Positions 39,100 to 47,464 of a DNA stretch of 51,613 nucleotides are shown one piece after another (position 1 is the stretch's first letter; each line of letters begins with the position of its first letter). The notes under the pieces were generated by a model. It had not been told where the DNA came from, searched no databases, and saw only the letters and a list, made by a program, of their open reading frames with translations. The DNA lies in the NCBI RefSeq assembly GCF_000963885.1, contig NZ_BALE01000041.1:1-51613 (forward strand), read 5' to 3'. The DNA comes from Tanticharoenia sakaeratensis NBRC 103193. GTDB lineage: Bacteria; Pseudomonadota; Alphaproteobacteria; Acetobacterales; Acetobacteraceae. Both the position numbers and the translations under genes were made by a program.

Positions 39100-39576
39100 A
39101 TGAGCGACGTCATGGATGTCCTCATCGTCGAGGACGAGATGCTGATCGTCATGGACATGGAGGCGCTGGTTGAAGACAGCGGGAACCAGGTCATCGCTCA
39201 TGCTGCCAGCGCCGACGACGTGGAAGGACTTCCTGACACCATCAACCCCACGCTCGCTTTCGTTGATATACAGCTCGCCAATGGCAGCAGCGGGCTGGAC
39301 GCCTGCAAGGTGATTCAGAGACGCTGGCCCGACGCGCTGATCGTCTTCATGACGGCGAACGTCTCACTTGTGCCCAAAGACTTTCTCGGGGCACATGGCG
39401 TGATTGCCAAACCTTACTCCCACGCGGGAGTAGCGAACTCTTTGAAATATCTGTCCGAAGGCGTCTTTGACCCGCCACCGACGTCGCCGCGTCCTACCAG
39501 CCTCAGAACGTCCCCACATCTGGATGCGCGGTGGGCAGCCGGTGGCTCTTCAACGAATGCCGCGCACGGGGCATAG
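39100..39576 (+). CDS. Single-domain response regulator paired with the LOV kinase
   Basis: The ATG follows the kinase stop with no gap and has GGAG upstream. The receiver domain spans about 1-120, with acidic E11/D12/E13, phospho-acceptor D56 (FVDIQLANGSSG), T85 and K104 (AKPYS). There is no output domain, only a ~38-residue Pro/Ser-rich tail. It is therefore like Caulobacter LovR, which works with LovK as a phosphate sink or relay. It would pass the signal by phosphotransfer or by protein contact. Confidence 0.9.
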   Translation: MSDVMDVLIVEDEMLIVMDMEALVEDSGNQVIAHAASADDVEGLPDTINPTLAFVDIQLANGSSGLDACKVIQRRWPDALIVFMTANVSLVPKDFLGAHGVIAKPYSHAGVANSLKYLSEGVFDPPPTSPRPTSLRTSPHLDARWAAGGSSTNAAHGA

Positions 39577-39692
39577 CCGTGACAGTGGATGATGGCGATC
39601 GCTGACACCTGACCTGCGCACGATGTCGCTGCCACACTGGTCGCGGCGATCCGTTAGCAGGCCGGTCTCAAGTGACGCGGAGAGAAGAAGCA

Positions 39693-40088
39693 ATGCGTTA
39701 TCCGATCATGATCGAATTCGGCACTGACACGACCGCATTTGGTGTGGTGCTTCCCGATCTACCGGGGTGCTTCTCGGCGGGAGACACGCTGGACGAAGCC
39801 GTGACCAATGCGACCGAAGCGGCCACGCTCTGGATCGAGGACATGATTGATCGTGGGGAGAGCATACCAGCGCCGTCGCGTCTGGATGCGATCGTTCAAA
39901 CCCCTGAATGGAGCGGATCCGGATGGATGCCCGGCTTCGTCAACATTGATCCCACGATCTTCGACGAGCGTGCGGAGCGTGTGAACATCACGTTGCCGAG
40001 GCGTGTTCTGGCCAGACTTGATGCGCGCGCGAAAGACGCAGGAGAGAGCCGATCTGGGTTTATTGCCCGCCTAGCGCTTTCGGCCTAA
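39693..40088 (+). CDS. hicB: HicB-like protein with RHH tail (orphan antitoxin)
   Basis: The 131-residue protein starts at MRYPIMIEFG with GGAGAG upstream. It has the HicB fold (FGVVLPDLPGCFSAGDTLDE, then AVTNATEAATLWIED) and a C-terminal ribbon-helix-helix (RVNITLPRRVLARLDARAKD). HicB is normally paired with the RNase toxin HicA. No HicA frame was found within the 100 bp upstream or directly downstream, so this is an orphan acting as a regulator or anti-toxin against a host HicA. Confidence 0.78.
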   Translation: MRYPIMIEFGTDTTAFGVVLPDLPGCFSAGDTLDEAVTNATEAATLWIEDMIDRGESIPAPSRLDAIVQTPEWSGSGWMPGFVNIDPTIFDERAERVNITLPRRVLARLDARAKDAGESRSGFIARLALSA

Positions 40089-40242
40089 TACACAGGATCG
40101 GCTTTTCGATGATCCAGGTCATTTGGTCTGCGTGGGGTGTCCCGGCTGGCGTTTCGATCAAAGAGGGCGTGTCGGCCTGATCCCCACTCCCCCTCCGCGA
40201 CAATCCGTCATAATATTGGACGGAATACAGTGGGCCGAGGGC

Positions 40243-40656
40243 ATGCTTGTGCAGGATCAGTTCATTTACTATGAAAATGGCGTCAGCGTTACCACCACGT
40301 TGGTGCGGATTGATGAGGCGTCTTATTCTGTCGCCAATATTGGTAGCGTTTTAGTTCGCAAGGCCCACAATATATTGGGAGCGCTCTTCTCTATTATCGC
40401 AGGCCTGGCGCTTATCGGAGAAGTTTCCGATGCGTTTCAAAAACCTTCCCCCGTGGATGTGCTTTTGTCTGAGACAATGACGATTTTCGTCACGCTTGCG
40501 ATATTTCTGATTTGCGGCGCAGCTTCTCTAAAACCCAAATATCATCTCATATTTCGCACATCGAGTTCCGATCAGCGTGCGCTTTCGAGCTACGACGGCA
40601 AGATGATATCCGATGTGCAGGCAGCCATTGAGCGTGCCATCACCCAGAGAGGGTAA
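40243..40656 (+). CDS. Two-pass membrane protein (DUF6232-like)
   Basis: The protein has 137 residues from ATG 40243; an in-frame extension to 40123 is possible. A N-terminal beta segment (FIYYENGVSVTTTLVRIDEA, then SYSVANIGSVLVRK) is followed by two membrane helices (ILGALFSIIAGLALIG and TIFVTLAIFLICGAASL) and a cytoplasmic tail. This is the layout of DUF6232 proteins, often found in mobile elements. Function unknown. Confidence 0.65.
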   Translation: MLVQDQFIYYENGVSVTTTLVRIDEASYSVANIGSVLVRKAHNILGALFSIIAGLALIGEVSDAFQKPSPVDVLLSETMTIFVTLAIFLICGAASLKPKYHLIFRTSSSDQRALSSYDGKMISDVQAAIERAITQRG

Positions 40657-41042
40657 TGCGCAAAAGCAACGGACACATGCTACGTTCCCACCCCATGCGC
40701 CCGCTCCTTCTCCTCGCCGCCGTCTTGTGTCTCAGCGCCTGCGCCCAAATGGGCCGCCTGCCCGGCATGACCGACAGCCAGTGCGTGCGTTGGGAGATGG
40801 CACATGGGAGCAATATCAGCGGGCGACTGCCGTTTGATGGTGCAGCGAGCCGTTGTGAACAGTTCACTGAAGGCACAGGCTTGACCGAGTCCGGCGCGCG
40901 CCAGATTCCGCTCGATCTGCGCGACGATCCCGTCCTGCAAGCGATGGCCGAGGACCCATCAGTGAATGACGCCGGCTACGCGTTTGTTCCGCGCAATTCG
41001 ACGCTGCCTCCGGCAGGCAAACGCTGGCACATCATGCAGTAG
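40656..41042 (+). CDS. Putative lipoprotein
   Basis: A signal peptide with lipobox is visible (MRPLLLLAAVLCLSACAQ, Cys after LSA). The mature part is about 95 residues with conserved-looking Cys. The Met at 40695 gives the best signal peptide, although the frame opens at 40656 overlapping the previous stop. It could be a prophage lipoprotein for superinfection exclusion, or the outer-membrane half of a spanin pair. The evidence does not decide. Confidence 0.7.
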   Translation: MRKSNGHMLRSHPMRPLLLLAAVLCLSACAQMGRLPGMTDSQCVRWEMAHGSNISGRLPFDGAASRCEQFTEGTGLTESGARQIPLDLRDDPVLQAMAEDPSVNDAGYAFVPRNSTLPPAGKRWHIMQ

Positions 41043-41052
41043 GCTACCGTTT

Positions 41053-41084
41053 TGCTTGTACCTCGCGAGGGCTCACGATAGATT
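41053..41084 (+). promoter_or_regulatory. Late-promoter-type motif, copy B
   Basis: TGCTTGTACC (41053-41062) supplies a TTGTAC -35, followed after 17 bp by TAGATT (41079-41084). It lies in the gap between the accessory island and the baseplate genes, about 30 bp before the next start. It would restart late transcription there. Confidence 0.6.
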
Positions 41085-41113
41085 CTCCGTAGAATCCTTT
41101 GCGGAGCAGATCT

Positions 41114-42037
41114 GTGGCCTTCACTGTTTTTGATATCGAGAACGCGATCGGGGCGATCACACGCGGTCAGGTCTCATCGCCCGTTTCCCTCGACAACTTT
41201 ACCCTGACCGGGATGGAAGTCCCTTCTGTCCTTCGGGTCGGCGGTCAGCAGCGTCTGATCGTTCACCAGCTTCCCGGCGGCGATCGCCTGATTGACAGCG
41301 CCGGCGGCGACCCCAATCGCATCGAGATGGCGGGGACGTTTACGGGGCAGAACGCGCTCGCCCGGGCCCAGACGCTTCAAAAGTTGTATCAGCGCGGCAA
41401 GCCAATCCGCTTCATCGCCGCCGCTGTCTCCACGCAGGCCTTCATCTTCGACTATGCCTACGACTACACGGCCAAGGGTGCGGTGATCCCGTATCGGCTG
41501 ACCCTGGAGATGCAGGCGGCGGCACAGAATGCGCAGGCGGCGACCGGCAAGACGCTGTCGTCACTCGTCGGGACTGATGCGGCGTCGGCGATCACATCGA
41601 TCTCGGACACAGTGAGCGACGTCAGCCAGACGATCGAGAACTACGCGGGCGCGGCGCAGACGGTCATTGGGCAGGTCACGCCGATCGCGAATATCGTGGG
41701 TGTTGGCAGCCCGCTGGCGTCGGTCACGAACGACCTTCAGGTGGTCTCGGGCGCGGCGCAGGCTGGCACGGACTTCTCGACGCTTCCCGCCACAGCCGCC
41801 CAGGCTGGCGCAGCGCTGCAGAGCGCTGGCGCCGGGCTTTCGTCGGTTCTGTCCACGACAGGCGCTAACCTGGACAGCATCTCGTTCGATGGATCGGCGG
41901 CGAGCCTGAATGCGCTGGCGCAGAACGCACAGATCCAGTCGGCGGCGGCAGACGCGGCGGGCTCCGTGAACCGGGCGGCGCGCAATCTTGCGACGGCCAC
42001 CGGGTCGGTGCAGGCCGCACCGATCGTGAGCGCCTGA
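41114..42037 (+). CDS. Baseplate/tail protein (Mu DNA-circulation-region-like), 307 aa
   Basis: GTG 41114 with GGAG seven bases upstream is the best start. The N-terminal ~130 residues (DNFTLTGMEVPSVLRVGGQQ, then LARAQTLQKLYQRGKPIRFI, and FDYAYDYTAKGAVIPYRLTL) look like a phage baseplate/hub-associated domain. The remaining ~170 are an Ala/Ser/Thr-rich low-complexity helix region. It precedes the LysM-like tail protein, as in many myoviruses. Confidence 0.65.
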   Translation: MAFTVFDIENAIGAITRGQVSSPVSLDNFTLTGMEVPSVLRVGGQQRLIVHQLPGGDRLIDSAGGDPNRIEMAGTFTGQNALARAQTLQKLYQRGKPIRFIAAAVSTQAFIFDYAYDYTAKGAVIPYRLTLEMQAAAQNAQAATGKTLSSLVGTDAASAITSISDTVSDVSQTIENYAGAAQTVIGQVTPIANIVGVGSPLASVTNDLQVVSGAAQAGTDFSTLPATAAQAGAALQSAGAGLSSVLSTTGANLDSISFDGSAASLNALAQNAQIQSAAADAAGSVNRAARNLATATGSVQAAPIVSA

Positions 42038-42038
42038 C

Positions 42039-42245
42039 ATGGCGTCGGTCACCGTCAGCGCCGCGGACGTGTCGCTCTATCATGTTGCGGCGGCGCAGCT
42101 CGGCGATGCCACGCAGTGGTGGCGGATCGCGCAGGCAAACGGCATGACCGATCCCGATCTGGCATGGCTGACGGCCCCTGTGACGCTCCAGATCCCGATG
42201 GCAAATGCCACGCTGACGAGCGGGCTGCCGGATGCAACGTCTTGA
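42039..42245 (+). CDS. Tail protein X (LysM-like)
   Basis: The 68-residue protein with YHVAAAQLGDATQWWRIAQA and a terminal VTLQIPMA strand fits phage tail X/LysM-type baseplate proteins. It lies between baseplate genes and overlaps the following TTG start. Confidence 0.8.
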   Translation: MASVTVSAADVSLYHVAAAQLGDATQWWRIAQANGMTDPDLAWLTAPVTLQIPMANATLTSGLPDATS

Positions 42246-43480
42246 GCCAGGCGCTTTCCTCCGGCGAGTCGATCACCGTCACGGCGACGCGTGCGCATCG
42301 CTGGTGGCGCGTGCCGCGCGCCCGGCTCCTGATCAACGGCGCGGAGCACCCCGAGACGCGCCTGGTGTCGTTTTCGACGGATCGGACGCGTTATGCACGA
42401 TCCGACACGGCGCAGGTGTCGCTCGCAGTCGACCGGTCCGCGCTGGCGAAGCTGTCGCGGCCTTACTGGTTCGACCCGGCGAGCCCGACCGATGGTTCGG
42501 CACTGGCCGATATCGAGGTCGCGATCGAGATGCGCGACGAGGCGGTCTCCGGCGCGCAGTGGGAACAGGTCTTCGCGGGTATCGTGGATGCGGTGAACTG
42601 GGGGCCGGACCAGACGACGCTCGATATCGAGTGCCGCGACTATCTGGCGAAGCTGCTGGACCTGCGGGTGCAGGATTCCTGGATGAACAAGACGGGTGTC
42701 GAGCTGATCACGACGATGATCGAAGCCGCCGGGCTCACGGCAGACGTGTCGTTTCCGGCCGGGATGACGGGCCAGTTCTGGCAGATCGAGCACAAGCGCA
42801 CGTCAGGATCGTCGCACCATCGCTTCCAGACGGCCTATGATCTGGCACGGCACATCGCCGACATCGCGGGCTGCGATCTCTATGCAGACGGCAGGACGAT
42901 CATCTGCGCGCCGTATCCGGTGCCGGGCAGCGCAAGCGCGCCGACGACGCATCACATCCACTACAGCGATCCGGGGCCGCTGACCTCGGCATCCGGCGGA
43001 CCGATCACGGTGGGCGGGACCGGCCTGCGGCTGCGCCGGAATTTCCAGGTCGCGAAAGGCGTCGTCGTGCATGCCGTGTCCTGGGACAGCCGGCAGCGGA
43101 TCAAGGCGCAGTGCTTCTTCTCGGCTCTCGGAAAATCCCCGACGGCTGCCGACAGCAATGGCACGCTCTATACGCTGCGCCTGCCGCCGAACATGCCGCA
43201 GGCCGACGTCGAGGCCCGCGCGCAGGACTATTACCAGAAGATCGTGGCGCACGACCGGACCGTCACGATCGAGATTCCCGGACGGATCGGGCTCGCGCCA
43301 CGGCATTTCGGGGTGATCGCCGGGACGAACTCGACGTTCGACGTGTCGGACAGCGCGCCATACACGATCGATGCGGTACAGACGCAGTATTCGCTCGACC
43401 AGATGTTCACGCAGAACATGACCATGCGCAGCCGCGAGGCATCAGACGGGTCGAACACGGACGGAGGCGACGATGACTGA
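42242..43480 (+). CDS. Baseplate hub / late control D protein
   Basis: The protein has 412 residues. A TTG at 42242 overlapping the previous TGA is the likely start, because the frame before it is the neighbour's sequence. Features of GpD/gp44-type hubs are present: ITVTATRAHRWWRVPRARLL, the barrel strands around VFAGIVDAVNWGPDQTTLDI, and CRDYLAKLLDLRV. The C-terminal domain includes NMPQADVEARAQDYYQKIVA. It forms the trimeric hub below the tube. Confidence 0.82.
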   Translation: MSQALSSGESITVTATRAHRWWRVPRARLLINGAEHPETRLVSFSTDRTRYARSDTAQVSLAVDRSALAKLSRPYWFDPASPTDGSALADIEVAIEMRDEAVSGAQWEQVFAGIVDAVNWGPDQTTLDIECRDYLAKLLDLRVQDSWMNKTGVELITTMIEAAGLTADVSFPAGMTGQFWQIEHKRTSGSSHHRFQTAYDLARHIADIAGCDLYADGRTIICAPYPVPGSASAPTTHHIHYSDPGPLTSASGGPITVGGTGLRLRRNFQVAKGVVVHAVSWDSRQRIKAQCFFSALGKSPTAADSNGTLYTLRLPPNMPQADVEARAQDYYQKIVAHDRTVTIEIPGRIGLAPRHFGVIAGTNSTFDVSDSAPYTIDAVQTQYSLDQMFTQNMTMRSREASDGSNTDGGDDD

Positions 43481-44120
43481 CATGCGCGCGCTGGTCAGCG
43501 CCGGCACCGGCCGGCTCGGCAAGTCCGTGTTCGGCATCATCTCAGCGGTTGACCCGGTGCGCTATGCGGTCAAGGCGCTGGTGCAACCCGACAATGTCGA
43601 GACGGGGTGGATGCAGTTCGGTGCGGTGCAGGCCGGTGACGTCCGGATCTGTGCACCGCCGTCGATCGGCACGCATGTCGTGCTCGATCCGATGGAGGGC
43701 GATCAGGAGAACCTGATGGTCTCCAAAGTGCTGTTCGATGCCGTCGTGACGCCCCCGACGAGCCCCGCGACGGGCGCGCCCGCGCAGCCCGGCGAGTTGC
43801 TGATCATGGCGGGATGCGGCGCGCCACCTGGAAGCCCGACCGGAACGGCGGCGGGATCGGCCGCTGCCAACGCGCCCTGGTGGCACCTGACGGCTGCAGC
43901 GCTCTACAGCGGGGCCGGCGACGCGACACAGACGATGACGAACGGGTCGCAAGTCTGGGCAGTCGGCGGGTGCACGGCGACGCTCAGCGCGTCCGGCTTT
44001 ACAGTGACGGGCGGCACGATCCGGTCCGACACGGACGTGATCGCCGACACGATCAGCGGCAAGACGCACGAGCACACGAACGGCAACGACGGCGGGAACA
44101 CGGGAGAGCCAATCGCATGA
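43473..44120 (+). CDS. Baseplate spike protein (GpV/gp45-like)
   Basis: The 215-residue protein begins with an OB-fold (VFGIISAVDPVRYAVKALVQ, then GDVRICAPPSIGTHVVLDPM). It ends in a beta-helix-like part with a GKTHEHTNGNDGGNTGEP segment. His residues in such tips usually bind a metal. It is the membrane-piercing spike. Confidence 0.83.
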   Translation: MTDMRALVSAGTGRLGKSVFGIISAVDPVRYAVKALVQPDNVETGWMQFGAVQAGDVRICAPPSIGTHVVLDPMEGDQENLMVSKVLFDAVVTPPTSPATGAPAQPGELLIMAGCGAPPGSPTGTAAGSAAANAPWWHLTAAALYSGAGDATQTMTNGSQVWAVGGCTATLSASGFTVTGGTIRSDTDVIADTISGKTHEHTNGNDGGNTGEPIA

Positions 44121-44479
44121 GTGCGATCACACACACGATGGGGGGCGATCTGTCCCTGAACAGCGCCGGCGGACTGGCAACCGTCAGCGGTGCAGACCAG
44201 ACGACACAGGGCGTGCTGCACCGGCTCTGCACGAATGAGGGCGATTACATCTGGGAGCTGACCTATGGAGCGGGGCTGCCAGCACAGATCGGCCAGCCTG
44301 CAAACCTCGCCAACATCCAGGCGATCGTGTCGCAGCAGATGGCGCTGGAGGCATCGGTCGACCAGACGCAACCGGTCACGGTCGCACTGTCGCAAGTCGC
44401 CAACGGGACCTACAAGGCAGTGATCACCTACACCGATCTTGCGACACAGACAGCGCGGGCGGTTTCGTTGAGCCGCTAA
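44117..44479 (+). CDS. Baseplate wedge protein (gp25/GpW/gp46-like)
   Basis: The 120-residue protein starts at ATGA overlapping the spike gene. The pattern GDLSLNSAGGLATVSGADQT, then TQGVLHRLCTNEGDYIWELT, matches Mu gp46/GpW-type wedge proteins. Its position before baseplate J agrees. Confidence 0.8.
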   Translation: MSAITHTMGGDLSLNSAGGLATVSGADQTTQGVLHRLCTNEGDYIWELTYGAGLPAQIGQPANLANIQAIVSQQMALEASVDQTQPVTVALSQVANGTYKAVITYTDLATQTARAVSLSR

Positions 44480-44513
44480 AGTGCTTGTACCGCACTGCAC
44501 CGCATGTTAGCTT
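44478..44513 (+). promoter_or_regulatory. Late-promoter-type motif, copy C
   Basis: AAAGTGCTTGTACC (44478-44491) is identical to copy A. TTGTAC (44485-44490) is followed after 17 bp by TAGCTT (44508-44513). It lies directly after the wedge gene stop and about 60 bp before the baseplate J start. Confidence 0.58.
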
Positions 44514-44571
44514 GCGACATCATCCCAAAATACCGCTTGCCGCGCGCGTGATCTGACGCGCCAGGAACGTC

Positions 44572-45714
44572 ATGTCCCTTTCGCTCAGGTCGTTTTCCAC
44601 CGTCGTTTCGACGGCGGTTGCGGCTGCGCAGGGGGCGTGCACGACACTGCTCGATATGACCGTCGGCACGCCAGGCCGCGCGCTGATGGAAGCAGTCGGT
44701 GGCGTGACGCTCTGGCTCCAATACATCGCGATCCAGATACTGCTGACGACGCGTCTTGCAACATCGCAAGGGTCGGACTGCGACAGTTTCGTCGCGGATT
44801 TCGGCATGACCCGGCTTGCGGGCGTTGCCGCGACCGGCAGCGTCACGATGACGTCGTTCACGCCGGCAAGTGCTTCAGCGACCATCGTGCCGGGCGCGGT
44901 GGTCCGGACGGTCGGCGCGATCAACTTTCTCGTCGTCAAGGATTCTGCGCTTCCGACTTGGAGCACGACCGCCTCGGGCTATGTCCGGCCGGCCGGCACG
45001 GCGTCGATCACAGTGCCGGTGCAGGCCGAGACGGCGGGATCGTCCGGCAACGTGGCCGAGGGCGCGATCTGCCTGCTTGGCTCGTCGATCTCCGGTATCG
45101 ACACGGTCACCAACGGCGCGGCCTTTGTGAATGGCGCCGATGGCGAGACGGATACCGCACTGCGCGCGCGGTTCCCGCTCTGGCTCGCCGCGAAGGCCAC
45201 CGCCAGCGTTGCGGCGATCGAGAATGCGATCGAGGGCGTGCAGACGAACCTCACCTATTCGATCCAGGACGGAGCAGCGCCGGACGGCGCGGTCCGGGCC
45301 GGCTACTTCACGGCGACGGTCAATGACGGCTCCGGCGCACCTTCCGACACGGTGTTGTCGAGCGTCTATGCGGCGATCGATGCCGTGCGGGCGTGCGGTG
45401 TCGGCTTTGCTGTCGTCGATCCGACCGACCTGACGCTGACCATCTCCATGACGGTGACGGTTCCGTCCGGGTCGAGCGCTGCCGCAGTGCAGACGGCCAT
45501 CGAAACAGCCATTGCCGCGGATATCGGGGCCCAGGCCGTCAGCGCGGGCTATGCCTACGCCCGGCTTGCGTATCTGGCCTATTCGTCGGCCGGCGTGACC
45601 GTGCTGTCCGTCAACGACGTGCTGCTGAATGGCGGTCAGGCCGACATTCCATCTACGACAGGTCAGGCGCTGGTTGCAGGCACGATCTCGGTGAGCGTTC
45701 TGGTGACGACCTGA
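44572..45714 (+). CDS. Baseplate J protein
   Basis: The 380-residue protein has the Baseplate_J pattern: an N-terminal helical part with GTPGRALMEAVGGVTLWLQY, a jelly-like central domain (VQAETAGSSGNVAEGAICLL), GADGETDTALRARFPLWLAA, and a C-terminal part with VNDVLLNGGQADIPSTTGQA. It links wedge and fibres. The length is normal. Confidence 0.88.
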   Translation: MSLSLRSFSTVVSTAVAAAQGACTTLLDMTVGTPGRALMEAVGGVTLWLQYIAIQILLTTRLATSQGSDCDSFVADFGMTRLAGVAATGSVTMTSFTPASASATIVPGAVVRTVGAINFLVVKDSALPTWSTTASGYVRPAGTASITVPVQAETAGSSGNVAEGAICLLGSSISGIDTVTNGAAFVNGADGETDTALRARFPLWLAAKATASVAAIENAIEGVQTNLTYSIQDGAAPDGAVRAGYFTATVNDGSGAPSDTVLSSVYAAIDAVRACGVGFAVVDPTDLTLTISMTVTVPSGSSAAAVQTAIETAIAADIGAQAVSAGYAYARLAYLAYSSAGVTVLSVNDVLLNGGQADIPSTTGQALVAGTISVSVLVTT

Positions 45715-46370
45715 TGGCGACCGGCGATCAATCGGACTTCGTGCGCCGGCTGCGCAGTCTCCTGCCCAACGGCTGGTTCCCCTCACCTCCTGCGAGCGGC
45801 GAACCCGAGCAGGCACCGGTCCTCGTCGGGATCCTGACCGGATTGGCTTCAGGCCTTGCCTGGATCTGGACGCTTCTCGTCGAGGCGCAGGCGCAGACAC
45901 GACTGACGACCTCAGCGGGCACCTTCATTGAGGCGTTTGCGAATGACGTCTTCGGCACGGGCGCTTTTCCGCGCGAGAGCGGCGAGACCGATGCGGCTTA
46001 TATCGCGCGCATCCAGGCGTCGCTGATCGCGAAGAAGAACACACGGGCCGCGATCAGTGCAGCGGTCGAGGCGGTCACGGGGGCTGCGCCCACGATCATC
46101 GAGACGATGAACGCGGCCGACTGCCATGGTTACGGGTGCTTGGCCACGCCGGCCGTCGGCGGCGGCTACGGGACAGCCACGGCCGGTCTGCGCACCGGCA
46201 CGCTGATCGGCGGCCAGTTCTTCCTGATCGCATCCAATCCGAATGCACTGACCCTGAGCACGATCTACGCCGCAGTCGCATCTGCAAAGGCAGAGGGCGT
46301 GATCGGCTGGATACAGGCCGACGCGCCTTCCGAGCTCGGAACATTCGTGGTTGGCGCCAACACCGTCTGA
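45714..46370 (+). CDS. Baseplate/tail protein I-like (Mu gp48-like), 218 aa
   Basis: The ATG overlaps the J gene stop. The N-terminal part (FVRRLRSLLPNGWFPSPPAS, then ASGLAWIWTLLVEAQAQTRL) and SAGTFIEAFANDVFGTGAFP, with DAAYIARIQASLI, resemble proteins that follow J in Mu-like baseplates and connect to fibres. Confidence 0.75.
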   Translation: MATGDQSDFVRRLRSLLPNGWFPSPPASGEPEQAPVLVGILTGLASGLAWIWTLLVEAQAQTRLTTSAGTFIEAFANDVFGTGAFPRESGETDAAYIARIQASLIAKKNTRAAISAAVEAVTGAAPTIIETMNAADCHGYGCLATPAVGGGYGTATAGLRTGTLIGGQFFLIASNPNALTLSTIYAAVASAKAEGVIGWIQADAPSELGTFVVGANTV

Positions 46371-46392
46371 ACAGACACCTCGCAGGATCAGC

Positions 46393-47457
46393 ATGGACCG
46401 ACGCATCATCTATCCGGGCAGCATCCCGCTCGACGCGGACCAGCTTCTGCAAGGCCAATGGACCAAGGAAGCGCTCGGTCGTGTGTTGGACACGGTGTAC
46501 GGCGAGCAGGTATCGAGTGCGATCGGGTTCGCGATCACGCTGTCAGGGTCAGCGCTTTCCTTCGGTGTCGGCATCGGCGTCGTGAACGCGTGGGGCGTCG
46601 TCGACTATACGGCGGTCGGCGGCCAAGGCGGCGGTGTTGCCGCCAGTTCGGTGCCGGTGACGAACCAGTATATCAACGACACACCACAGACAGTCTCCGG
46701 CCTGTCGTCCGGAACGACCTATACGATCTACGCGGTGTGTCAGGAGACCGACACCGACGAGACCGTTCTGCCGTTCTACAACGCGACGACCCCGTCGCAG
46801 ACCCAGGCAGGCCCGAACAACACCGGCTCGAACCTTCCGACGCGGCGCAATGCCAACGTGACGATCGTGGCGGCGACCGCAGCACCGTCTGCTCCGGCGA
46901 CTGGCGTCGTTGTTCCGCTCTACACGCTCGTCATTCCATCCGGGGCGACGGCGGCGAGCGCGGGGACGCTCACATCACTTCAGCCGTTCTATATGACGAT
47001 TCCGGAACTGCAGGCGGCCGTGAAAACGCTGCTGGCTGAGACGACCAACTATCTGCCGGCAGGATCGCCACAAGGTGCCAGTCAGCAGACCTATTTCCAG
47101 CCGACGCCGTCTTCCACAACCGGTTGGACCAATCAGCTCACTTATACGCTGATCGTTCCACATGACGGCTACATCCATGCCATCACGCACGCCAACTGCT
47201 CGAACACGCAGCCGTCGTCCTGTCAGCTGACGCTGCAGATCAACGGCAGCAGCTACAATACCAGCACGGCGAACAATCCCGGCACGGTCGCGTCCGATAC
47301 GACCGTTTCGACGATGTCCCTGTCGGGCGTGATGCATGTGAAAAAAGGCGATTCGATCGAGATCGTTTCGTATTACGGCGCACCGCAGTCAGCCAATACC
47401 TTCGCCGAGGTCGGGCAGACGCTCTCCTACATGTATCACCCGTCTCTGAATAACTGA
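46393..47457 (+). CDS. Tail fibre / baseplate-attached protein, 354 aa
   Basis: The protein begins RRIIYPGSIPLDADQLLQGQ, a common opening of base-attached fibre proteins. It has beta-rich and Ser/Thr/Gly/Asn-rich stretches and a C-terminal beta-sandwich domain (TYTLIVPHDGYIHAITHANC, then VKKGDSIEIVSYYG). Probably a fibre or receptor-binding accessory. Confidence 0.72.
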   Translation: MDRRIIYPGSIPLDADQLLQGQWTKEALGRVLDTVYGEQVSSAIGFAITLSGSALSFGVGIGVVNAWGVVDYTAVGGQGGGVAASSVPVTNQYINDTPQTVSGLSSGTTYTIYAVCQETDTDETVLPFYNATTPSQTQAGPNNTGSNLPTRRNANVTIVAATAAPSAPATGVVVPLYTLVIPSGATAASAGTLTSLQPFYMTIPELQAAVKTLLAETTNYLPAGSPQGASQQTYFQPTPSSTTGWTNQLTYTLIVPHDGYIHAITHANCSNTQPSSCQLTLQINGSSYNTSTANNPGTVASDTTVSTMSLSGVMHVKKGDSIEIVSYYGAPQSANTFAEVGQTLSYMYHPSLNN

Positions 47458-47464
47458 GGCCCCC

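Noticed and set aside
39577-39692. A HicA toxin gene upstream of hicB
   Set aside because: The gap is only about 115 bp and has no frame with the HicA pattern.
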